Shown here in pieces: positions 1 to 6,886 of a DNA stretch of 12,021 nt; the stretch's first letter is position 1, and each line of letters opens with the position of its first letter. Origin of the DNA: an uncultured Planctomycetaceae bacterium (GTDB lineage: Bacteria; Planctomycetota; Planctomycetia; Planctomycetales; Planctomycetaceae). The DNA is taken from assembly GCA_903921605.1 (NCBI GenBank), contig CAIXQV010001113.1, forward strand, positions 1 to 12,021, in the 5' to 3' direction. The position numbers and the translations under genes were made by a program. A model generated the notes under the pieces. The model searched no databases, had not been told where the DNA came from, and was given only the letters and a program-made list of their open reading frames with translations.

Positions 1-426
1 ACTATCCCTTGATGAGTTGCTCCTCAGCAGAGCTCATCTCCGTTTCGTCTGACACATGATGATAGATCACATTTGGACAACGCGCCGTGCAGAGTCCAAA
101 ACATCCAATCCAGAGCGCCTACCATTTCTGGGGAACTTCAGTCTGACTTCCTCCCCAGTTGCTCATTCCGCCCGGCGGAGAAACGAAATGGTGTGTCCCC
201 TGCTGCTCCAGCTGCTTGTTCCTCCGTGCCTCTGTGCCTCCGTGAGAGTAACTTTTTTCTCACAGAGGCACGGAGCCACAGAGTTCCTAATCGTTGCGTA
301 TACCGCTCTCGTCCCTGCACAGATTCATTGTCGCGCCCCGGCAGTTTGTGTTATGCACTTCTCCATGCCACACTCCCGAACTTCACCATTCACGCGAAAT
401 CACCCTGAATTGAAGACGCAACGACC
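1..426. other. Upstream intergenic region of the sulfatase cluster
   Basis: I see no convincing gene here. The open frames that cross it have no recognisable domain and look like translated repeats. It contains a weak imperfect hairpin at 11-38 (GATGAG pairing with CTCATC, with an inner TGCT/AGCA stem), which could end an upstream transcript, and the large inverted repeat at 222-283 described separately. The cluster promoter should lie between about 284 and 426, but I could not find a convincing -35/-10 pair or sigma-54 site there. Confidence 0.5.
222..283. repeat. Large imperfect inverted repeat of the 'CTCTGTGCCTCCGTG' type
   Basis: Two 26-base arms, 222-247 and 258-283, match at 22 of 26 positions when one is reverse-complemented, with a 10-base T-rich loop between them. 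Each arm is internally repetitive, built from alternating GTGCCTCCGTG and GTGCCTCTGTG units. Three of the four mismatches are C/T changes at matching places within those units. Repeats with this wording occur dispersed in planctomycete and some other environmental genomes (from memory, not searched). It lies about 145 bases before the first sulfatase gene, so it would form a hairpin in a long leader or sit just upstream of the promoter. It may be a miniature dispersed repeat or a transcript-stabilising or terminating structure. The pairing is directly visible; the role is unknown. Confidence 0.75.
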
Positions 427-1935
427 ATGCAAAGTAAACCGCTCACACTACTTGCGGCACTGACAGCAATCGCTTTGTTCTCACCGAAAATGATCGCCGC
501 GCCTCCATCATCAAGGCCCAATATCATCTTCATCATGGCTGATGATCTGGGATACACGGACGTCGCATGTTTCGGCAGCAAGTACTATGAGACGCCAAAC
601 ATCGACCGTCTGGCGGCTCAGGGCATGAAGCTGCTGAATCATCATCATTGTCAAAACTGCACTCCAACGAGAGCGGCCCTGATGAGCGGTCAGTATGGTG
701 CTCGGACGGGTGTTTATACCGTCGGTGCAATCGATCGGTTTGACTGGAGCACGCGTCCGCTGCGACCGGTAGAAAACGTCACGAGCCTTCCTCTCGACCG
801 TGACATCATCGCGAAGCAGCTAAAAGCGGGGGGTTATGCGACCGGTGTTTTCGGCAAGTGGCATATTGGAGAGCGTGGTGAATACTTTCCCGGCAAGCGA
901 GGTTTCAATGAAGCCATCATCAGTTCCGGAAAGCACTTTGACTTTGAAACAAACCCGAATATCGAATATCCCAAAGGTCAGTACCTCGCCGATTTCCTGA
1001 CTGATAAAGCCGTTGATTTCATTACGCGACATAAAGACGAGCCTTTCTTTCTCTACTTGCCGCACTTCGGAGTTCATTCACCGCACGAAGCCAAGGCCGA
1101 TTTTGTCGCAAAGTTCAAGCTCAAGCCGGGCGATGGCGGACATGACAATCCGACTTACGCCGCGATGATCGCTTCGGTAGATGACAGCGTTGGTCGTGTC
1201 ATGAAAACTCTGGATGAATTAGAACTCGCCGACAACACGGTACTGATCTTTACCAGCGACAACGGTGGCGTAGGCGGCTACAACCGCCCTGATGGTCTTC
1301 AGCGCGATCCGGGTTTCGAAGCAAAGGGAAAGAAAGGCAAAGGAGCGGACGAGGATGGTGGCGGCATCACAGATAATGCGCCACTTCGCAGTGGCAAAGG
1401 CAGTCTTTACGAAGGAGGAACACGTGAACCTTTCATCGTGCGTTGGCCCGGCGTGACGCAGCCGGGGTCATCGTGCAACGTACCGACGATTCATGTGGAC
1501 ATCTTCCCGACGTTCCTTGAAATCGCCAGCGCACCGAACCCCCGTCAGGTGCTTGATGGAGAAAGCCTTGGGCCATTGTTTCGCGACTCGAATGCCACGC
1601 TGAAACGAGATGCCATTTTTCAGCATTTTCCGGGCTATTTGGGATCCGGCCCGGGCCTCTGGCGAACAACGCCGGTCAGTCTTATTCAGGTGGGTGACTG
1701 GAAGCTCATGGAGTATCTCGAGGATGGTCGCCTGGAACTCTACAACCTCAGCGACGATATTGGCGAGACAAAAAATCTGGCGACAGAACTGCCGGAAAAG
1801 GCCAAAGCACTTCACGATCGCCTGATCGCCTGGCGTGCCGATGTGAATGCTCCTATGCCTACTAAAAACGAGGGCGAGGCGACACAGCCGAAGACAAAGA
1901 ATAAAGGCAAGGGAAAAGGAAAGAAAGATGAATAA
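427..1935 (+). CDS. Secreted type I sulfatase (arylsulfatase family), cluster gene 1
   Basis: A 502-residue sulfatase that would hydrolyse sulfate esters, probably on a polysaccharide, after export. Residues 1-25 form a Sec signal peptide ending near IAA. The alkaline-phosphatase-superfamily core starts at PNIIFIMADDLGY, with Asp39-Asp40 as calcium ligands. The formylglycine motif is Cys78-T-P-T-Arg82, followed by an ALMSGQYGARTG segment. Other expected active-site residues are Lys144 and His146 (GKWHIG), His217 (GVHSP), Asp278-Asn279 (SDNGG) and Lys324 (GKGSLYEGG). The C-terminal subdomain has VGDWKLMEY and LYNLSDDIGETKNL. Odd points are a His-rich HHHCQNC run leading into the active-site Cys and a Lys/Gly-rich C-terminal tail (about 488-502). 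The ATG gives a complete signal peptide, but only a weak GAAG lies upstream. It overlaps the next gene by 8 bases. Family call is firm; substrate unknown. Confidence 0.95.
   Translation: MQSKPLTLLAALTAIALFSPKMIAAPPSSRPNIIFIMADDLGYTDVACFGSKYYETPNIDRLAAQGMKLLNHHHCQNCTPTRAALMSGQYGARTGVYTVGAIDRFDWSTRPLRPVENVTSLPLDRDIIAKQLKAGGYATGVFGKWHIGERGEYFPGKRGFNEAIISSGKHFDFETNPNIEYPKGQYLADFLTDKAVDFITRHKDEPFFLYLPHFGVHSPHEAKADFVAKFKLKPGDGGHDNPTYAAMIASVDDSVGRVMKTLDELELADNTVLIFTSDNGGVGGYNRPDGLQRDPGFEAKGKKGKGADEDGGGITDNAPLRSGKGSLYEGGTREPFIVRWPGVTQPGSSCNVPTIHVDIFPTFLEIASAPNPRQVLDGESLGPLFRDSNATLKRDAIFQHFPGYLGSGPGLWRTTPVSLIQVGDWKLMEYLEDGRLELYNLSDDIGETKNLATELPEKAKALHDRLIAWRADVNAPMPTKNEGEATQPKTKNKGKGKGKKDE
1911..1920 (+). 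promoter_or_regulatory. Ribosome binding site for gene 2, inside the end of gene 1
   Basis: GGGAAAAGGA lies within the Lys/Gly codons at the end of the first sulfatase gene, and its AGGA (1917-1920) is 7 bases before the ATG at 1928. It supports that start over the longer open frame beginning at 1847. The overlap ATGAATAA (start 1928, first gene's stop 1933-1935) suggests translational coupling. Confidence 0.7.
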
Positions 1936-3310
1936 GATGTATATCATTCGGACAATCACGGCCATTCTGCTGTTCGCGTTGCCCGCAACATTGACGATGG
2001 CCGACGAGCCAGCTCAAAAGCCAAACATTGTCTTCTGTCTGATTGATGATCTCGGCTACGCCGACTGCGGATTCAATGGGGGTGATGAGATCAGGACGCC
2101 GAACATTGACAAGCTGGCACACAGCGGCGCCATTCTCGAATCTCATTATGTCCAGCCCGTTTGTTCGCCGACTCGAGCAGCCCTGATGACCGGACGCTAT
2201 GCGACTCGAACGGGGGTCTACACCATTGTGCGACCAAAAGCACAATGGGGATTGCCACTGCAGGAACGCACGCTGGCCAATGCGCTTCATGACGCTGGTT
2301 ACGAAACCGCGATCACTGGAAAATGGCATCTGGGTGAATTCGATCCGGCCTACGTTCCAACTTCGCGAGGATTTGATCACCAGTATGGACATTATTTCGG
2401 CGCGATCGATTATTTCACTCACCTTCGAGATGGCTCATACGACTGGTATCGAGACGACAAAGAACTCCGTGAAGAAGGATACAGCACGCACCTTATCGCG
2501 AAAGAAGCCTGCCGACTGATTACGGCGAAGGACAAAACCAAGCCAATTTTTCTCTACGTTCCCTTCAACGGAGTCCATAGTCCGATGCAGGTGCCCGACA
2601 GTTACCTCCAGCCTTATCCGGGAATGAGCGGTCCACGTCAGAAACTAGCGGGAATGCTGGCGGCCGTTGATGAAGCGATCGGACAGATCGTGGAATCTCT
2701 GGAGACGGCTGGATTGCGTGAGAATACCCTGATCGTTTTTTCCTCTGACAATGGTGGTCCACGCCCCGGGAAAAACACTCCACTGCGTGACTTCAAAGGC
2801 TCGATCTATGAAGGCGGTGTGCGAGGATGTGCATTCGCCAACTGGCCAGGAAAAATCCCCGCAGGCCAGCGCATTACGGAACCGATGCATGTGATCGACT
2901 GGTATCCGACTCTGGTGAAGCTCGCTGAAGGAAGCCTTGACCAGAAACTTCCGATTGATGGAATGGACGTCTGGCCAATGCTGACGACGCAGGCAGCTTC
3001 ACCGCACAATGCCATTCTGAGCGTACAATCTCCGACAAAGGCCGCGGTACGAATGGGTGACTGGAAGCTGATCAGCCAAGCCCCTTCCGTTAACGCCCCC
3101 GCCAAGGCGGCTCGCGCGAAAACTCGTGTGAAGAATCGCCAGCAGGGGGCAGAGACCATCCAGCTCTATAATCTGGCGACCGACATCGGCGAAGCAACAA
3201 ACCTCGCGGAAAAAGATCCGGAGCGAGTTGCCACGATGAAAGCCATGCTCGACGTCCTTTTGAAGGACGCGGTTCCCTCGGGAGCACCTGCTGAAAACGA
3301 AGGCGAATGA
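1928..3310 (+). CDS. Secreted sulfatase resembling N-acetylgalactosamine-4-sulfatase (ARSB-like), cluster gene 2
   Basis: A 460-residue exported sulfatase. The signal peptide covers residues 1 to about 25 (MNKMYIIRTITAILLF..., ending near TMA). Active-site residues: Asp40-Asp41 (LIDDLGY), formylglycine motif Cys79-S-P-T-Arg83, Lys132/His134 (GKWHLG), His217 (NGVHSP), Asp274-Asn275 (SSDNGG) and Lys290 (FKGSIYEGGVRG). Several stretches follow the human arylsulfatase B pattern closely: IRTPNIDKLA, QPVCSPTRAALMTGRY, RTLANALHDAGY, PTSRGFD, QVPDSYL and DWYPTLVKLA. A GalNAc-4-sulfate-type substrate is therefore a reasonable inference, not proof. The open frame extends back to 1847, but those codons lie inside gene 1, are highly basic and precede the signal peptide; the ATG at 1928 has a good Shine-Dalgarno. 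Residues about 410-431 are a Lys/Arg/Ala-rich insertion in the C-terminal subdomain. The protein ends NEGE, echoing the NEGE before the tail of gene 1. Confidence 0.94.
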   Translation: MNKMYIIRTITAILLFALPATLTMADEPAQKPNIVFCLIDDLGYADCGFNGGDEIRTPNIDKLAHSGAILESHYVQPVCSPTRAALMTGRYATRTGVYTIVRPKAQWGLPLQERTLANALHDAGYETAITGKWHLGEFDPAYVPTSRGFDHQYGHYFGAIDYFTHLRDGSYDWYRDDKELREEGYSTHLIAKEACRLITAKDKTKPIFLYVPFNGVHSPMQVPDSYLQPYPGMSGPRQKLAGMLAAVDEAIGQIVESLETAGLRENTLIVFSSDNGGPRPGKNTPLRDFKGSIYEGGVRGCAFANWPGKIPAGQRITEPMHVIDWYPTLVKLAEGSLDQKLPIDGMDVWPMLTTQAASPHNAILSVQSPTKAAVRMGDWKLISQAPSVNAPAKAARAKTRVKNRQQGAETIQLYNLATDIGEATNLAEKDPERVATMKAMLDVLLKDAVPSGAPAENEGE

Positions 3311-3426
3311 TCGACGACGCATAATGCATTGTCTCTAAACCTTGTTAGTTCGATTCCGCCTGTGCTTACAAACTTGCCATCATACGATCGCTCCATCTCA
3401 CCATTACAGCGACCAGAGACTCCCTC
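3311..3426 (+). other. 116-base spacer between sulfatase genes 2 and 3
   Basis: No gene, strong hairpin or clear promoter is visible. A loose pair TTGTTA / TTACAA with an 18-base spacer is the best sigma-70-like candidate, too weak to call. No terminator is seen, so read-through from gene 2 is plausible. Confidence 0.4.
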
Positions 3427-4887
3427 ATGCGTTTTGCTTTCCTGTTCATCGTTGGACTTAGCCTGATACCGTACTCCAGCAGTTGTCTTGCGGGGTATCC
3501 TGCTGCAACGACGAACATTGTGCTGATCTTTGTCGACGATCTCGGCTATGCCGACATTGGTCCATTTGGTGCCACGAAGGTTAAAACTCCGCATCTGGAT
3601 AAGTTTGCTGCGGAGGGAATGAAATTCACCAGCTTCTATGCCACACCGGTCTGCTCAATGTCGCGAGCATGCCTGATGACCGGGTGCTATAACGCTCGCG
3701 TTTCGATGCCCGGAGTCCTCTTCCCGGGAAACAACATTGGCCTGCATCCGGACGAGATCACACTGGCTGACGTCGTGAAACAAAAAGGGTATTCCACAAT
3801 CTGTATTGGTAAGTGGCATCTTGGCCATCGCCAGCCATTTCTCCCGACGAAGCAGGGTTTTGATTCCTACTTCGGTATTCCCTACAGCAATGACATGACC
3901 ATCGATACGGAGCATGCTCAGTTCGCTGCAGACTGTGTGTTTCGCGAAGGGATGACACAGGAGAAGGCCCGGGAAAAAGCAATCAGGAACACAGTCCCGC
4001 TTATGCGAGGTGAAGAAGTCTTTGAATACCCCGCTGATCAGGCGACATTGACGCAGAGATACACAACGGAGGCGGTAAAATTTATTCGCGAACACAAAAC
4101 CGAACCGTTCTTTGTCTATCTGCCTCACACGATGGTGCATGTCCCGCTCGCGGCGTCGGAGCGATTTCGAGGCAAGAGCGGCAACGGGCTGCTGGGTGAT
4201 GCTATTGAGGAACTCGATTGGTCGGTAGGCGAAATCATGGCGACGCTGACGGAAGCAGGTCTCGATGAGCAGACCCTGGTCATCTTCACTTCCGACAACG
4301 GAGCTGCCACCGGATCTTCAGCTCCGTGGCGAGGCAAGAAGGGGACCTGCTTCGAAGGCGGCGTTCGAGAACCCTGCCTGATGCGATGGCCGGGGCGGAT
4401 TCCGGCGGGGACCACTTGCGATCAAATTGCAGGCAACATCGATCTGTTGCCCACATTCGCAAAGCTGGTCGGCGTCGAAACTGACAAAGACCGAATTCTT
4501 GACGGACGGGACATCACACCTCTGATGTTCGATCCCCTGTCAGGGCCTGTCCGAGAGACTCACCTTTACTTCACGGCGAGACAAAGCCTGGCTGCGATTC
4601 GACAGGGTGATTGGAAGCTGTTGTTTGAAGCCTCTGCGAACGATGCCCCTGGGAAGAAGGCTGGCAAAAAGAACAACAAGAAAGAAAAAGACACCTCGGG
4701 CGATAAAACAAATCCTGATCCGACCGGGCCCCTCCTTTACAATCTGGCCACAGATCCGGCTGAATCCAAAAACGTCGCGGCCGAACACCCAGAACTCGTC
4801 ACTCAACTTCTGGAGGAAGCTGTTCGGCGAGAAATTGAGATCAGGAATCATCGCCGCCCCGTCGGCCAGCTTGGCGATACAGAATAG
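3427..4887 (+). CDS. Secreted arylsulfatase A-like sulfatase with atypical C-S-M-S-R motif, cluster gene 3
   Basis: A 486-residue exported sulfatase. Residues 1 to about 23 form a signal peptide; Cys20 lies in SSSC, which is not a good lipobox. The fold is intact: Asp37-Asp38 (FVDDLGY), Lys129/His131 (GKWHLG), His238 (MVHVP), Asp290-Asn291 (TSDNG) and Lys305 (GKKGTCFEGG). Resemblance to arylsulfatase A is clear in HPDEITLADVVKQKGY, GFDSYFGIPYSND and LLGDAIEELDWSVG. The modification site reads Cys76-Ser-Met78-Ser-Arg80, with Met where Pro (or Ala) is normal for formylglycine conversion. The other catalytic residues are kept, so the enzyme is probably active, either modified by a tolerant formylglycine-generating enzyme or with unusual maturation. 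Two further Cys (82, 87) follow closely. Residues about 424-451 are a Lys/Asn/Gly-rich insertion before LLYNLATDPAESKN. The start is chosen for the complete signal peptide; no strong Shine-Dalgarno precedes it. Confidence 0.94.
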   Translation: MRFAFLFIVGLSLIPYSSSCLAGYPAATTNIVLIFVDDLGYADIGPFGATKVKTPHLDKFAAEGMKFTSFYATPVCSMSRACLMTGCYNARVSMPGVLFPGNNIGLHPDEITLADVVKQKGYSTICIGKWHLGHRQPFLPTKQGFDSYFGIPYSNDMTIDTEHAQFAADCVFREGMTQEKAREKAIRNTVPLMRGEEVFEYPADQATLTQRYTTEAVKFIREHKTEPFFVYLPHTMVHVPLAASERFRGKSGNGLLGDAIEELDWSVGEIMATLTEAGLDEQTLVIFTSDNGAATGSSAPWRGKKGTCFEGGVREPCLMRWPGRIPAGTTCDQIAGNIDLLPTFAKLVGVETDKDRILDGRDITPLMFDPLSGPVRETHLYFTARQSLAAIRQGDWKLLFEASANDAPGKKAGKKNNKKEKDTSGDKTNPDPTGPLLYNLATDPAESKNVAAEHPELVTQLLEEAVRREIEIRNHRRPVGQLGDTE

Positions 4888-4948
4888 ACCTCATCTCCGA
4901 ACCAGTAATTCTCGACACACTGGGGTACGGCCAGGGATTAAATTTGAC

Positions 4949-6451
4949 ATGAAACAGTACATCGCCGTGATCGCAACGATCATCATGACGGGACTCCATG
5001 CTGTGGCCGGGCCGCCGTCAAGACCCAACATTGTCATCCTTTACGCAGATGACATGGGCTACGGGGATTTCGGCGTACAAAACCCGGAGTCCGAAATTCC
5101 GACACCACATCTCGATCGACTTGCCGCTCAGGGGACGCGTTTCACGGACGCACATAGTTCATCCGGCGTCTGTACTCCAAGTCGCTACGCTCTGCTGCAT
5201 GGCCGGTATCATTGGCGAAAGTTTCATGGCATTGTGAATTCTTTTGATCAACCGATCCTTGATGACGAACGAACGACGCTTCCTGAATTGCTGAAAACGA
5301 AATGCTACAGGACAGCATGCATCGGCAAATGGCATCTGGGTTGGGACTGGAATGCCATCAAGAGGTCCGGAGCGATGCCGATCAAAGGACCAGAAAAGGC
5401 TGATCGAGGCTTCGCGGCCGATGCGTTCGACTGGAGCAAGCCCATCCCCGGCGGTCCATTGTCACACGGCTTTGATTATTATTTCGGCGACGACGTCCCG
5501 AACTTCCCACCGTATGCCTGGTTCGAAAACGATCGCGTCATCACAGAACCAGTGGGGCCACTTGAGACTCCCAAAGCGACGGCTGAAGGCTCATGGGAGG
5601 CTCGTCCCGGCCCCTCGGTGAAAGACTGGGATTTCTGGGCAGTGATGCCAAAACTGACCGACACCGCCGTTGAATGGATCGGAAAACAAAAGCAGGATCA
5701 ACCCTTCTTTCTCTACTTCCCGTTCACCTCGCCTCACGCGCCGATTGTTCCAACAAAGGACTTTGTCGGCAAGTCGAAGGCAGGTGGCTTTGGAGACTTT
5801 GTCGCTCAGACGGATGACACGGTCGGACGTGTTCTGAAAGCACTGGAAGACGGACACTTTACGGACAACACCATCGTCATTTTCACGGCGGACAATGGTC
5901 CTGAGGCGTATGCGTATGATCGCATTCGAAAGTTTAACCATCGCAGTATGGGTCAATTGCGCGGAGTCAAACGTGACATCTGGGAAGGCGGCCATCGCGT
6001 TCCATTTCTCGTGCGCTGGCCTGGAACGGTTCCGGCGGGAAGTGTCAATGACGGCCTGTTGAGCCAGATCGATCTTTACTCAACAATTGCCAGCATCGTC
6101 GGAGCTGAGATCCCTGCCGGTTCCGGCGAAGACAGTTATGATCAACTCTCCGTGCTGGCAGCAAAGGGGAACAGCGTTCGAGAAACACTGGTCCACAACA
6201 CATCCCCGAATCGCTACGCGCTGCGTCATGGTGACTGGGTGTTGATCGCGGCCAAAACCGGTGGAGTCAGCAAGGTGCCGGAGTGGTTCGATGAGTCGAA
6301 CGGCTACAGCAGTAATCCACATGCCGGCGAGCTCTATAATCTTCGCAACGATCTCTCGCAAAAGACGAATCTCTACGGCGAACAGCCGGAAAAAGTTCAG
6401 GAGCTCTTAAACCTGCTGAACCAAGTCCGCACGAGAGGGCAGGTGCGGTAA
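4949..6451 (+). CDS. Secreted arylsulfatase A-type sulfatase, cluster gene 4
   Basis: A 500-residue exported sulfatase. Residues 1-20 are a signal peptide (MKQYIAVIATIIMTGLHAVA) cut before GPPSRPNIVILYADDMGYGD, which carries Asp34-Asp35. The formylglycine motif is canonical, Cys75-T-P-S-Arg79, followed by LLHGRYHWR. Further active-site residues are Lys127/His129 (GKWHLGWDW), His263 (SPHAP), Asp315-Asn316 (TADNGPEA) and Lys341 (GVKRDIWEGGHR). An insertion between about 135 and 200, with PPYAWFENDRV, is typical of a bacterial arylsulfatase A-type subgroup. The C-terminal subdomain has HGDWVLI and ELYNLRNDLSQKTNL, without the Lys-rich insert of genes 2 and 3. The frame is open back to 4607 inside gene 3, but the ATG at 4949 begins the signal peptide. 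AGGG at 4933-4936 is a distant, weak ribosome site. It follows gene 3 by 61 bases and converges on the - strand gene ending at 6504. Substrate unknown. Confidence 0.94.
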   Translation: MKQYIAVIATIIMTGLHAVAGPPSRPNIVILYADDMGYGDFGVQNPESEIPTPHLDRLAAQGTRFTDAHSSSGVCTPSRYALLHGRYHWRKFHGIVNSFDQPILDDERTTLPELLKTKCYRTACIGKWHLGWDWNAIKRSGAMPIKGPEKADRGFAADAFDWSKPIPGGPLSHGFDYYFGDDVPNFPPYAWFENDRVITEPVGPLETPKATAEGSWEARPGPSVKDWDFWAVMPKLTDTAVEWIGKQKQDQPFFLYFPFTSPHAPIVPTKDFVGKSKAGGFGDFVAQTDDTVGRVLKALEDGHFTDNTIVIFTADNGPEAYAYDRIRKFNHRSMGQLRGVKRDIWEGGHRVPFLVRWPGTVPAGSVNDGLLSQIDLYSTIASIVGAEIPAGSGEDSYDQLSVLAAKGNSVRETLVHNTSPNRYALRHGDWVLIAAKTGGVSKVPEWFDESNGYSSNPHAGELYNLRNDLSQKTNLYGEQPEKVQELLNLLNQVRTRGQVR

Positions 6452-6503
6452 GTCGCATTCGAACCCGAAGATCCAACAACAGCAGATCCAACCCGGCTCT
6501 CGG

Positions 6504-6779
6504 TTACTCCGACACTTCAGCATTGAACCGTGCCAGTTGTTCCTGCTGCTCCAGCATCGATCGGCGAGACATACGATAGAAGGCAATTCCGAAACCGGTG
6601 AAGACAGTCGCGGGCATCCCCAGCATAAACAGGATGCTGTACATATAAGCTCGGGGACGCAGCGAGTCGGTTTCGTTGGCATTCTTGCAGCCGGGGCAAG
6701 CCTCAGCTTCAGACGACACCAGCCCGCTGGCGCTGATCATCGCCACGGTCATCATTACGATTCGCATCAGCTTCTTCAT
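6504..6779 (-). CDS. Small exported or membrane protein with CPGC motif, companion of the SCO-DUF420 gene
   Basis: A 91-residue protein of no family I can name. Residues 1-27 look like a signal peptide ending SEAEA, immediately followed by CPGCKN (Cys28, Cys31). A hydrophobic segment at about 44-68 (ILFMLGMPATVFTGFGIAF) should be a membrane helix, followed by a charged tail at 69-91. The mature protein would thus show a CxxC pair outside the membrane next to one helix. CxxC fits metal (copper or heme-related) handling or thiol redox. Its position 107 bases downstream of, and co-oriented with, the SCO-DUF420 gene supports a role in respiratory oxidase assembly, but this is inference. The ATG at 6779 is preferred over upstream in-frame starts because it begins a clean signal peptide and has GGAG (6789-6792) 9 bases upstream. 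Confidence 0.7.
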   Translation of the reverse strand: MKKLMRIVMMTVAMISASGLVSSEAEACPGCKNANETDSLRPRAYMYSILFMLGMPATVFTGFGIAFYRMSRRSMLEQQEQLARFNAEVSE

Positions 6780-6886
6780 AACGGCAATCTCCAAGATCGA
6801 CAGCCTGCACTCAATCACCACAACACATCAACCGCAATGTCTTCTTGATCTGCTGGATTCTGGACTCAAAATGCGAGGAGTCGAAA

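Noticed and set aside
56..463. Open frames of 135 and 111 residues on the + strand before the first sulfatase
   Set aside because: They lack a domain, signal or ribosome site, run through the inverted repeat at 222-283, and the longer one overlaps the true sulfatase start.
1847..1927. Upstream extension of sulfatase gene 2
   Set aside because: The 27 extra codons lie inside gene 1, are Arg/Lys-rich and precede a complete signal peptide; ATG 1928 has a well-placed AGGA.
4607..4948. Upstream extension of sulfatase gene 4
   Set aside because: The 114 codons are a shifted reading of gene 3's coding region; the signal peptide starts at 4949.
6469..6492. Two copies of AGATCCAAC between the convergent genes
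   Set aside because: This is a 9-base repeat in a 52-base spacer, with no hairpin or array; most likely chance.
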